NCBI GenBank assembly: GCA_940337035.1
Contig: CALNHX010002702.1
Coordinates: 106,631-170,630 of the forward strand
Reading direction: 5' to 3'
DNA length: 64,000 nt
Origin: Agriotes lineatus
Taxonomy: Eukaryota; Arthropoda; Insecta; Coleoptera; Elateridae
A model generated the notes under the pieces. It searched no databases. It saw nothing but the letters and a program-made list of their open reading frames with translations, and had not been told where the DNA came from. Both the position numbers and the translations under genes were made by a program. Positions within the stretch are counted from its first letter, which is position 1, and the number at the start of each line of letters is the position of its first letter. Below, piece after piece: positions 34,324 through 45,914 of this stretch.

Positions 34324-34399
34324 AATAGTTGTATAGTGAGCAGTTTGTAATACTATGCCATTCTAATCACTAATAGCTAGCTACCTTAATAACAGACAG

Positions 34400-35290
34400 C
34401 AAAGAGTAAAAATTGGAAATATATTTAGTGACACAATATTATGTAAACGTTATGGTGTTTCTCAGGGGAGCGTTTTGGGCCCGATTTTATTCATACTGTA
34501 TATTAATGATCTCCTATCTCTCTCCAAAGCTTTATGTGATAACGAGTGCATCGTATCCTATGCTGACGACACCGTCTTGTACTGTGCGGGGCAGTCATGG
34601 CAAGAAGTTTACAACAAAATCAGTTATAAAATGAAACAAATTGCAAAATGACTCGACGCGAATTTACTATCTTTGAATGTAACCAAAACGAAATGTATTC
34701 CTACTTTTTAAATCTATTAAAATAAATACTACTAATCTTGAAATTGAAGTAGACGAAAAAGTGCGCTATTTAGGTATTTACATTGATAATCATTTAAAAT
34801 GGAAATTTCACGTAGAGCAGATAGTTAAAAGAATTAGAAAATTTTTCTATACATTTAAAAAGATTAGAGAATTTTTGGACATCAAACATTTAAAAATGAT
34901 ATACCCATGGCCTTGTTCAGTCTGTCTTGCACTACGGGGTTGTTGCGTGGGGTGGGATGTATTCGAGTATGTTACATAATTTAAAAACTGCACAGAACAT
35001 CATACTAAGAACAATGCTTAAAAAACAATATCGATATAGCACTAAACTGCTATATCGGGAGGCAAATGTATGTAATATCAGGCAAATGTACGTAGTGACA
35101 ATTACTTAATTTTGTCATTATAAAATAAAAAAACAATTAATTAATCATTTATTTATTTACTTTCATGGTCTGAATACAAGATATGAAAGCAAAGGAAAAG
35201 TCATAACACTTAAAGCAAATAAAACTATTGGAACACGTTGTAGTACATACTTGGCACCACGCTTTTATAATCTGCTTCCAGTCTCATTCA
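34400..35290 (+). pseudogene. LINE RT fragment, plus strand
   Basis: The translation runs GVSQGSVLGPILFILYIND, then SYADDTVLYCAG, then VRYLGIYIDNHLKWKFHVEQ, ending with an AP-FYNLLP-like tail near 35270. The order fits the RT palm through the C-terminus. At least two frame breaks occur (near 34650 and 34730). It differs from the neighbouring minus-strand copy. Confidence 0.8.
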
Positions 35291-35299
35291 GTGAAATAA

Positions 35300-35554
35300 G
35301 AAACCACATTTGATAAGTTAATATGGTATCTCCGCGACGTCGCCGGTCCTGTAAGAAGGGAAGTTCCAAACGAGATAGACGATCTTCGTAAGACATCCTT
35401 CGAGACCCAGAGACCATGCGGGTAGCTAGCTGCTCGTTGTGTTCTTTCCATGAGTTGTATATCCCTGACCAGAGAGGGGCTCCAAACTTGAATGGCGTAC
35501 TCAAGGTGAGGTCGGATGTTAGTTCCCACATTCTTAATTACTTGATAATCCATG
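35300..35554 (-). pseudogene. CR1-like LINE C-terminal fragment
   Basis: The translation has NIRPHLEYAIQVWSP, then RMSYEDRLSRLELPFLQDRR and RGD. This is the well-known tail of CR1-type LINE ORF2 (R-P-xLEY-xxxVWSP ... L-xxRR-RGD). A frame shift in the middle shows it is dead. Confidence 0.8.
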
Positions 35555-35559
35555 ACTAT

Positions 35560-36357
35560 ATTATTTTTATGTATATATATGCTAAAATACCATCGTTCTG
35601 ATTTACTTTTCCATTATTGTAGTAAATGTTATACCTGACAATTCAAAAATTTTCATATGCGCAGTTGATATGTTTCGGTTAGAACAAGTACTTCAAAATA
35701 AACATGTTCTTCTTCAAAAATGATTAACAGAACTAATATTCCATTAAAGTGTTTTGATACGCTTCTTACGTTAAGTTATAGAATATTGAAATTATTTAAT
35801 TTAAGCAAGTTACTACAATGCTTTTTGTCAACAAATTCGAAAGTTTCAAATTCGTTAAATGCGTCAATTTGTACCTGTACGCTATGTAAATCAATAAGCA
35901 ATAAAATTCAAAAAAGGCGAGATTTAACTTCAAAATAATTTATCTTTATTTTCACGCTTTATACAGGGTGCTGCAATAATTCTATCTTTTAGGGTAAAAC
36001 TTTCTGACCTTTCCGTTGCTTTTGGAATAGAAACTAGGGCTTAAACCGAGGCCCAGCAAGTCCCACGATGTCTGGGCCCCACTTCTTTCGTTGACCTGCC
36101 GATACAAGCCGCTGGGCGCCCGCAGAACGACTCATGTAGCTCCACTGCTGCGAAAGTACCTCCACTGCTGCGAAAGTACCTCCAATTCAGCCGTTTCCTA
36201 ACATCTAGGGCCTCAACTGCTTTCCACGAAGGTCGCTGTCTACCTCTAGCTCTAGCTCACAAAGCTCCAATTACTCTGCACGAAACTAGTCAACACTCGA
36301 TGCACAAAATAAACACGTTTTAAAAACTTTTTTAGAGGTGCTACTAATCAATGCATA
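35560..36357. other. No gene seen; short tandem duplication at 36140-36182
   Basis: CTCCACTGCTGCGAAAGTAC is present twice in tandem. A CAGGGTGCTGCAATAAT start near 35964 resembles MITE termini elsewhere in the window, but no partner end was found. Confidence 0.4.
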
Positions 36358-36974
36358 TAGTCCAGTCACTATGTCCAAAAAGAAGGCCTTTGCTGGAAAG
36401 TGAAGGGAAATTTGAAATTCCTTTTTTGGGGTGTTTGGGGGATCTAGCAAAGCTTAACTTCAAGTTGTCGACCAAGATTTCCTATGTGCTATTTCCGCCA
36501 TCTTGATAAATGGACGCGTTTGATTTTTTTGCGATAAATCGGTTCCCGTTAACACTACATGAAAATAATGCAGACATCTTTGTAAGAATTTTGAATGTTC
36601 TACAATTTATGTTCTATTACTTTTTCACGTAGGAGCTATATTTGTCGAGATATCGAACGCGAAAAGAGAGCGTGAAAGGGTCGAGATTTTTTTTCCAGCT
36701 TCTGGGCTTGTGTCTCTTTTCTCTTTCTATTTAGCAAAAAAGTAGTCATTATTAAACTTGTAGAGGTTGAAAATAGCTTCAATTTGACCTATTATAAATT
36801 GATATGCGACTAAAATTACGACTTGTAGAGCGGGCTAAAGTTGTCAAGTCGGCGCTTAATTTTTATTTCATGTATCGTACTACTACATAAATGGCATAAT
36901 AAACTTCATTGCATCATGAGAATCGTTATATTTCAAGTAGCAAATAAGTAAATTGTTATTTTTGACGTTTATGC

Positions 36975-38102
36975 TATAGAAGATCGGTTTAGAAATTTCT
37001 AATGAATTAAATTTATTAATAGGCCAGGATAGAATCCCAGTTTCGGATGATGTCAACAACTTGGGTCTTTATCTTGATAATGATTTTAAATTTACTAAAC
37101 ATATTTCAAAATTTCTGTAAAAGTCATATAGTTCCTTGAAACTTATTTATCAAAATACAATTTTTAAGTGTAAATGTGAAAATCGTTTTGTGTAATGCAT
37201 TAATCTTGCCCTGTTTTGATTATTGTGAGGTTGTTTATCATTGGCATTTAAGTAGCTTTAATGTTGCTAGAATTCGGAAGATTCAGAACTCATGTTTACG
37301 CCTCATAATTGGAATACGAAAATATGAAAGAATTTCTTATAAGCTGAAAGATTCAAACTGGCTTAATACGAAAGAAATGCGCTTCTTTCATTCTGCATGT
37401 CTTTTCCACAAGATCATCTTGAGTAGATCACCGAGTTACTTATACAACAAAATAAAGTTTAGAACCGACGTACATACTTTAAATATAAGATTTAAATGAA
37501 CGCTGACTCCACCTCAACATAAGTCAACATTTTTCAAGCGATCGTTTTCTTACAGAATAACTAAATGCTATAATTCGTTACCAAATGTAGTAAAAATTTA
37601 AAACAGCTATTTTTCAAAATGTTATGGATAAACATCAATGAATTAATTATTAGGGTCAAAATAACACACTTACAGCCAGTCTTATAAAGGCCACTAATCT
37701 GACGTTAACTTTAATCCGCTGTTAAAATAAACAAAAGCGCATCAAAATTTGTTTACTAATGAATAAAATATCATAAGCACTAACGTTTTGATGCGCTTTT
37801 GTTTATTTTAACAGCTGATTAAAATAACGTCAGATTAATTGTTTTATAAGATTGGCCGTTGGTAAATTGCTATATCACTAAACACCGCCATAGCGGTTTT
37901 GTACGTAATATTTTGCCTGGCCCCAAAGCAGATCGTTGGATGTTTTTGTTTTCTTTTCTTTTTGTTTTTCACCGGGTTAAGGGGAAGAACAGCGGATAGA
38001 TCTGTTGTTCTATCAAGTTAAACTTCGCCCAAGACAATATTACGTTTGTTTTTTCTGTGTAATTTTGTAATAATTTAATAAAGACCTTCGTTATTATTAT
38101 TA

Positions 38103-38160
<58 letters not shown>
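36975..38160 (+). mobile_element. LINE 3' fragment inside the foldback loop
   Basis: At 37176-37499 the frame reads NSCLRLIIGIRKYERISYKL and ends in FRTDVHTLNIRFK, a close relative of the LINE tail at 31918-32367. The 3'UTR carries a small MITE, then AATAAAGACC and a long ATT-rich tail. Confidence 0.8.
37675..37856. mobile_element. 182-bp MITE in the LINE 3'UTR
   Basis: The termini GCCAGTCTTATAAA and inverted GCCAATCTTATAAA pair, as do the inner blocks CTAATCTGACGTTA and AAAATAAACAAAAGCGCATC. The element folds almost end to end. Confidence 0.75.

Positions 38161-38162
<2 letters not shown>
38094..38162. repeat. (ATT)n microsatellite, LINE tail
   Basis: More than 20 ATT units with one G interruption, directly after the AATAAAGACC of the LINE 3' end. 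Such tails are produced by or templated at the 3' end of some LINEs. Confidence 0.9.
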
Positions 38163-38164
<2 letters not shown>

Positions 38165-38769
38165 ATACAATTATATAATGCTGTATACTATCTACTTGAT
38201 GAAATATAATGATTACAATAATGCAATGAAGTTTGTTATGTTATCTACGTAATAGTACGATACATGAAATAAAAATTACGCGCTAACTTGACAACTTTGG
38301 CCCGTTCTACAAGTCGTAATTTTAGTCGCATATCAATTTATAAAAGGTCAAATTGAAGCTATTATTTTCAACCTCTACAAATTTGATAATGGCTACTTTT
38401 TCGCTAAATAGAAAGAGAAATGAGACACAAGCCCAGAAGCTGGAAAAAAATCTCGGCCCTTTCACGCTCTCCTTTCGAGTTCGATATCTCGACAAATATC
38501 GCTCCTACACGAAAAAGTAATAGAACATAAATTGTAGAACATTCAAAATTCTTACAAAGATGTCTACATTATTTTCATGTAATGTTAACGGGAACCGATT
38601 TATCACAAAAAAATCAAACGCACCCATTTATCAAGATAGCGGAAATAGCACATACGAAATTTTGGTCGACAACTTGAAGTTAAGCTTTGCTGGACCTCAC
38701 CAATACCCCAAAAAAGAAATTTCAAATTTCCCTTCACTTTCAAGCAAAAATGACATAGTGACTGGACTA

Positions 38770-39399
38770 ATATTATTACAGTACACCCGAAGGATACATC
38801 ATTAATTTTCAAACTCACTGAATTGAGAAAAGGTTATTTATTCACAAATTAACAATTCTTTATCGGGGAGGCCAAATTAAGACCACCGCATGGTTTCCCA
38901 ATTGTTTGTCTTCCATCTTATATTGTTTTACATTATTTCCAAGCCTTCTCTGATTACATTGTATTCAAATCAAGGCTAACACAATTTTTAATACAGTTTT
39001 ACAAATTATTATCAAAGCCAATGCTATTTTATACTATTTACAAAAATTAATGTAGCACATCTCAGGAACATTTTATAAAATTATATTTGATATGCATGAA
39101 ATGTTATTAATTGCTATTATAATTACAACGGCTTAAACTGAGTTTATATTCAGCTTCGTTATTTAGTCGTTCAGTTTGTCCGTTTGTCCGCATGACATAT
39201 TTTAGCAGTATTCACAATTTTCATATTGCAGGATCTTACTTTATAATCTTTAAAGTTCTACCTGAAATATTTTGTAGCTTGATTTACGAACACAATAAAA
39301 AAATCCGAATTTTGCCCATACAATTTGCATATTTGTTCGAACTAAATTCTTTATTCTTTGTCTTTTTTTCTATGTTTGTCGAAATTTATTAAATTTCTA
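38770..39399. other. No gene seen
   Basis: AT-rich, no recognisable coding sequence. Confidence 0.4.
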
Positions 39400-40650
39400 T
39401 TATTCAGGTAAATTTCCCATTTTTCTTTTTCTACTACTATTTGTATCTCTTTCCGCCACTATGTTGTTCTTTTTCTTTTATGGTTTCCTCTCTTCGGCCG
39501 CTTGTTTTGGTTCATTTTTAAAGTTTTATCATCTCTACGCCTAGCACCGTTGTTGGTCTTGTATGGTTTTTCTATAGTAGGTGTTTGTTGGTATTTCTGT
39601 CTGGTTTTATATTCTTTAGTTTATCTCTTGTTCTTTCTCTTTGTTCCTTTCCATATTCGTTTTTATCATATAGTGATCGCTTCCCATTTCTGCTCCTCTC
39701 TTGGCCATTACATATTTTACATTGTTCCATATTTCTGAGTGCTCTAGAAATCAGTCAATACTCGTATAATTGATTTTCCTGTCTGCTGTGTTCGTCTTTA
39801 GTGTAGTTGTAAATATTCTCATTTTTTTTCATTATTACCAAATTATTTTCTACACTCAATTATATTTCCCTTTCCCATTGTCGTTTTTGCTAACCTCTCT
39901 TTTTTCCGCCACCTTTCAGAGTTTCCATTTTACACACTTACATTTAGATCATTATTATCGTCTACGTTATCTGTTTCTCTCGGGAGTATTTCCTAGAATT
40001 CATTATTTTCCTTCTTTTTTGCGTTTTCGTTTGGTGCATATACCACTATCATAACAAATATTTGTTACTCCGTATTCCCGTGATCAGAATCCGTTTCACA
40101 TTTATAACGTTTTTAAAGTTCTCTACATTAATTGTTATTGCTACCCCCGCCTGTGCGCATATCGTTTCTTCCACCCCTGACCATGCCATCGTAAATCCAT
40201 CTGTTAAGTTTTTTATGCCCTTTACTTTATTTTTGTCTCTGTAACACCTAGTATTTGAAAATTCATCTTTTTGATTTCTTGTTTCAGCCCTTTCTCTATT
40301 TTTAATCCCTTTATGTTTGACATTCCTGCTTGTATTGATTAATTCTCTTTTCTCTTTTCTTTTTCTTTGGCTATATATTTTTATAATTAATATCCTTGCC
40401 CATGTTCATTTTCTTCGCCTTTATCTTCGTCGTATTTTCTATCGGCGCGATTCATGTCAGTTTCTTTTGTTTTTCTTGTTTTCCTTTACTTTTTCTTGTA
40501 TCCTGTACCATTTGCACTCTTTATGATCTATTTTCAGTTTCTGGTAACTAACTTTAACTGTTTTTCCTTTATTTCTTTTCTCTCAGTTCGTGTTTTAAAT
40601 GTTTGCATTAGCTCGTTTTTTTTTAGCTCATATTTTCTATATAGTTTTTA
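39400..40650 (-). pseudogene. LINE endonuclease-domain relic, minus strand
   Basis: The plus strand is strikingly pyrimidine-rich, because an A-rich LINE lies on the minus strand. Read that way, 40300-39990 gives FQILGVTETK, then DGFTMAWSGVEETICAQAGV, then VYAPNE-like residues, the AP-endonuclease order. GAEMGSDHYMIKTNM near 39650 matches the SDH motif that ends the domain. Many frameshifts. The plus-strand frames here are shadows. Confidence 0.75.
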
Positions 40651-42393
40651 GATTGTCATTTCACATTTCTTTCTTGAAAATTGTCTAACATTCTCATACA
40701 CCCAACAAATTATTTAGATAACACAATAGCTTTTCTTGTTTTTTGTCCAATTTTCTACAGGGTGGCACAAAAAAGTAAAAATGGCAAAAATCTGAACATT
40801 GCATTGCGTCTAGAAAGTATCCGGAATTTTATAGTTTTAAGAACTGTCATGAAACTTCCTTTTAGAAAGTCCTCGGCCTCTAAAATTTTGTGTGCCTAGT
40901 GTCAGAGTAGTAGGTCATGGATAACAAAAGACAATCTTATATGCCAATATGTTATTTTTCCCTCCTTAGTCCTTTGCATTTTGTCAGGTGCGTGGTGATG
41001 CATTCAGATGCGTGGTGATGCATATGTTATTTTTAAAAAGCTAAAAAAATAATTTTTCCAGATGCTTTCTAAAAGTACTATAAGTACATGTAATGACAAT
41101 ACAATGTTTGGATTTTCAGACATATTTTATTATTTCTTTTTGAACCATTTTGGCCACATATGTATATAATAACAAAAAGTTAAAGTGGCAAGCCAAAAAA
41201 GTGTATATGTAAAATATAAATGCAGAATATTTTGACATGTTAAAACGTTTCCTTCAAAAGAAGCAAGCGAAAATTGTGATTGACATTGAACGATAATGAC
41301 GTTATATTACAGTTCTCTCTAAACATAGACCACAACTTTCGGGGTAAGGCTCTGATTTCAAACACACAAAACAGACTTTTGCAGTTTCTAGGTAATACGT
41401 TTTTCAACAGTGTTATCGATTAATTCATGTTTTTATACCCGATTAGATAACTTTATACTTATTTAGTCACTATATAGCATTTTCCTTCATCCATACTCAT
41501 TCATAACGTATCAGTACATACAACACGTTTATTTTGTACGAGTACCTCTTTCATTAGCTTACTAAAAGATACTTTGTAGAGCAATGTCAAATGGTTTTCG
41601 TTAACATTAAGTTACAACTAACAATTAATGTTAGCACGAGACAGCCACCTTTGCAACGTTCCTTGCAAAATCATAAGTGTAACAAGTTCGAGGTTCTCAA
41701 ACTGTTTTCAAAATTTTTACATTATAAAAGACAATATTCCATGTCCAAAAATAAAAATCAGGCAATCACAATCAGCATCAGAACACTCCAATATTGATAA
41801 TTGTAGAATTTTCTAGTGTACTCTGCTGTAAGCACTAATTGTTCCTTTTTTGCATTCTTTTATCGGTGCTTTAGCGATCAAAAGATTCTTCTCACATTTT
41901 TAAAACATTTTGATCACAGTAAGCTATAAAGAGCCAGACATAAAACTATGTATCCAGCTTCTTCAATTATACGTTAATGTAGCTTTCGCAGTTTTATGAA
42001 GCTGCTATGTGTCGAACATATTGTTCTTTAGAAAGGTGGGATTTGAAATACAGGATGTTTCTTAAGTCTACCGTATGGTTGCTGGAGGTACATTGTAACA
42101 TAAAAATAAGTCGAAAACTCCTGTAGGTTTTTTGTCTCAGATTCACACTTTTATTATAAGACAGCGCTAAAAATTTAAGGAATAGTTTTGAGAACCTCTA
42201 AATATTTAGTAAACTTTGGGTTTATTTAAGATATACACTGTACACGGGGCGAATTTGCATAACATTAATAACAGCTAATTATAATGTAATTTATTTGAAC
42301 ATTTCTTACTAATATTTCAGTGGTTCGTAATTGTCGGGTTCAAATGGCGTAGTTAATGCATGCTCTAGCAAGTTAGCATCGCATAGCCTTATT
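40651..42393. other. No gene seen; CAGGGTGGCAC terminus near 40760
   Basis: A CAGGGTGGCACAAAAAAGT sequence resembles a MITE end, but no inverted partner was located. A short tandem GATGCGTGGTGATGCAT pair lies near 40988-41022. The rest is AT-rich and non-coding by inspection. Confidence 0.4.
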
Positions 42394-42397
42394 CCCT

Positions 42398-44295
42398 TGT
42401 TAGGTCTTAAACTGACTTTACGACACCGCACCGGCTCATACAATAACGAAACGGCCGGCGCGGGCCGTAACTGACGAAATCGGGACGAAATATCTCCTAG
42501 GCCGCTACCCACGCCGCAACAAGTTAGGCAGAGCTAGACTTTCAGTGGAGATGGGCGGGTCCTTTAACGAGATTAACTGAGGGTAGCGGCCAGAAGGTCG
42601 GTAACTAACGGTAAAATAATGAGGGCGCCACCAAGCCTGGCTTAACCCGACTAACCGGGCCTGGGCGGTTAGACGGGGCGAAGCATTCAAGATACTCCGT
42701 CGATAGGGTTACTCATGAGTTGCAAGTTCACATAACAATTTCGGGATTGCCTTATGCAAAGATTGTAATTAGGTGCCAATCCGACCGCGACTACGCAGCT
42801 GTCTCACCCACCTGTACGCTCAAGGCTCCCTCGTCCCGGCGCACAATAATCATTACACTGAAGGGGCGCTTATCTGAAACAGAACATGCACAAGTTGAAA
42901 CAAAACAATAGTTCCCTTAATTAACAAGTCATATATTGAATCACGGGTTACAATGGGGCAGCGGAGTGCGTTGCCCTATATATATATATTTTATATCTAA
43001 GAAAACACCAGCTGGCGCACGTTCTAAACCTAGCGACAGATGTACAGATTGAATGAGATAGCACGGGGCGCAAGCCCGTGCAAAGATACAGCTTAAAATT
43101 CGAAATGAATGCGCAGCATGTGGGCGCGAAGCCTTATGCAACGTACAGTAATGAACAAAGTAGCACTTGTAACATAGACAGTCTGTAATTTGGAATGAAC
43201 GCACAGCATGCGGGCGCGAAGCCTTATGCAACATACAGTAATGCAAGCCCTTGTAAAATAGACAGTCTGTAATTTTGAAATGCGGGCAAATATGACGACA
43301 GTGCCTGTAGGCACAAGAGACGTGACGGGCTCGCTCGCGGCGTTCCAAAACAACTCGAACGCGGGACTTAATGCTCCCCGCGGGACAGGAACACTCGCGT
43401 TTACAACGGTAATCAGTTCAAAGACACATACCTTAATACGTAGGCGGTCGGGAAGCCTGGTACAGAGTTGCGGCAGGCTGCATTCTTAGGTGGCAGGTAC
43501 ATTCGATATTCGACGGTTATAGTGATGAGTGGGCATCCGCCATACTGGCGACGCGCGACGCATCAGGACGCGTACAACTTGACGACGAAAATGGGCCACT
43601 TACGTTCTGCGGGACAGATCCTCGAATGTCGAGATGAAGGGGACGACCCCTTACTTACGGGAGCAGAAACTGGACTCAAGATGCACCCACGCTATGATGA
43701 AACAATTCGGAGTTCGCACAATCACAACACCTCTCGAAGGTGAAACCATTCTCGCAGCGCTCGCTGCCACAGCTCGAGACGGGCAACGGAAAAGAGGGCC
43801 TCCACGGCAACAATACTAAAAGGACAGCGGCAGGCGTCCTCGGGCACCTATTGGGCCGAAGGACGCCGCCTGGGTAACACAACCACCAAACGTACGCTTT
43901 CTGCAACGGGCTGCGATCAACTGACCAGAGGGAAGCGCTGCAACATGACACATCGGTCGCGTCCCCACGTGACTATATCTCGGCAGCCAATCGTGAGGCG
44001 ATAAGATGAAACAAATAAGTGTCGGTGACGAAGACAGCACGAAGCCTCGCAGTCGCCTCAACGGCGTGATTTCTAGAAGGTTCGGAATTCTTGCGAGCGA
44101 TAACACCCGGCTGCCAAAGTACCAGCAAAGGGGTGCTCCAACTGACGAGAAATACTGCGTTTGGGGCCAAATATGTGCAAAATCACTATTATGGAATTAG
44201 GCGATGAAGCCAAATAAGTAACTAAAAGGGTTTAGCATATGGGCACGCTACCCTAAAGCCTAGGTGGCTAATTAAAATACCAAAATGACCTGACA
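42398..44295 (+). repeat. 5' LTR of the 42-50 kb element
   Basis: 1898 bp, TGTTA...TGACA. It carries an internal near-tandem pair at about 43095-43190 and 43194-43277, both with GGGCGCGAAGCCTTATGCAA, a short TA microsatellite near 42970, and a GCACGGG/CCCGTGC hairpin near 43062-43081. Apart from a few scattered substitutions and small indels it equals the 3' LTR, so the insertion is fairly recent. Confidence 0.8.
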
Positions 44296-45914
44296 CTCCC
44301 CTTACTTGAAAGAGAGTTCCCCGAGGTCCCTTAAAATCAACGGGGCATTTTGGCTGCGGCGCCACGAGAACTCAAACGGCCGGAAACGCTGGTACGATAG
44401 CTGTACCCCCAAAGGGATTACGCACACTGGCCACCAGATAGGGTGCAAAGGTGGGAAGAGAGAAGAGGAAGAAGAAAGACTGGATACGCCAGTAGAAAAT
44501 ACGTACATTTTTGTGTCGAAATCGGGTACAAACAAGTCTTACACCTGTGGACACTTCCGACCAACCGTTCCAAAAGAACACAGGGAAGGGGGGAGGGTAT
44601 AGAAATGGAAGTCCAAAATCCTACCCAAGGGTTACCTGAAGAGGGCACGCTGTGCGTCACGAGATCGGCGCATTGTGTGGATCCCACAACTGGTATGAAT
44701 ACCCGAGGGAAGAGGATGAACAACCAAAAAGGAAAAATGGTTGTGACAGAAACTGTCAAAATAGTCATGATCAGTAATAGGAAAAACTCAGTCCACCGAA
44801 ATCCTCAATCGATGCCGATGCCGGAGACAAGTCGACTATTAAACCGCAAAGCGCGAGCTCGAAAGTGACTCCAACACCGAACACCAAAAGAAAATCCGGA
44901 AGAATCAAGTCTCCAAGGGTGCAGGCGTTCGATGACGCATGCCCAATAGATCCTTTTCAGAACTCCATGCGGCCCAAAGGGACTACCTTACTACGACAGG
45001 GTCCGCACAAAACAAAATGACCAGAAACACGCTCTCCTTATGTAATCCCACATAGGTGGTTGAAAATGGCGACGGCCAACGGTACGGTAAAAGAGCGCTA
45101 GGCCACGAAAACAACAGGGCATCACTACATAAAAAATTCAAAAATCTGTTGAACACTCAAACACTATACACTTAAGAAACCTTATGCGAACAACCGGGCC
45201 CTGGTGTCACACAAAGCTCAAAAGCTTCAACGAAACTGTTCACAAAGAACACGATACGTGACAACATGACGTCATCAGACAAAAAGGGTACGATAAGCGA
45301 CAACAAAACGTCAACAAATACGAAACATTCCGACCAGCGGTAAAGACTCGTTAAAGGCTAACGGTAAGTGTGCAAGACACTGCGATAAAAAAAAAGTTAA
45401 GGGTGTCCACGAAGAAGTCGGTAAACCAAGTTGGGCGATACATGATAATAATGAGAGTGAGATAAAGGCCAAACGAAAATAACTACGCCAAACCAACTAA
45501 GAAGATGGCCTGAGGGACGTAATAACCGCACGAGCGAATCTCCCCAAGCACACCAACAACACACCATAACTGATCAACAAACCAAAACGCAGTGATGAAG
45601 GTGAAAAAGAATTCCAACCTGCTCACCAAACGATAAGAAAAAAAATTGTTAAAATCGGTAATCATCAACGTCAAAACCGATAAACCTCGCTAACGTGAAC
45701 GTCAAAATCGATAAACGTCAGTTCGGTACAACAAAAGTGTCAACTTAGCCCAAGGCTAAACAATGTAAACGACAGGGAATCGAAATCCCCACTAAGCCTT
45801 CGAAAAGACTTAAAAAAAAACAAAGCGAGGCTAAGCAAAGCAAGGCCAGCGCAGCCAGAAAGGCCAGAACAGCCAACAAAAGCCTAAAGCCCCACGAATT
45901 GGGCGTCAAAAGCT
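44296..45914 (+). other. Internal region of the LTR element
   Basis: The longest frame, 44443-44868 (141 codons, basic, Arg/Lys-rich at the start), has no known gag or pol motif. A short repeat, AACGTCAAAA-CGATAAAC, occurs twice near 45670-45720. No convincing polypurine tract lies before the 3' LTR. Confidence 0.5.

Larger units (their letters stand above)
36358..38769. mobile_element. Long foldback element with a LINE in its loop
   Basis: The ends are TAGTCCAGTCACTATGT and its inverted copy. Inverted similarity continues inward for nearly 600 bp on each side (about 36358-36950 and 38180-38769), giving a very long imperfect stem. ATA follows both ends as a possible 3-bp duplication. No transposase is seen in the arms. 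The loop is occupied by a LINE fragment that ends with its ATT tail at the inner edge of the right arm. The 81-codon frame at 38560 is just arm sequence. Confidence 0.8.

Noticed and set aside
32830..38162. CRISPR-like or regulatory repeat array from the ATT runs
   Set aside because: Simple trinucleotide tails of LINE copies, without spacers.
38560..38805. 81-codon frame
   Set aside because: It is the right arm of the foldback element; the inverted left arm has the same sequence without function.
42720..43951. Many 60-135-codon frames on both strands, repeated at 48406-49644
   Set aside because: They occur identically in both LTR copies, overlap on both strands and have no known domain. They reflect higher GC and fewer stops, not genes.
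42686..44295. Initial reading of the 42.7 and 48.4 kb repeats as a segmental duplication or Helitron
   Set aside because: The ends do not fit Helitron rules (TC start, CTRR end), and the wider repeat with TGTTA...TGACA ends and CCCT flanks fits LTRs of one element.
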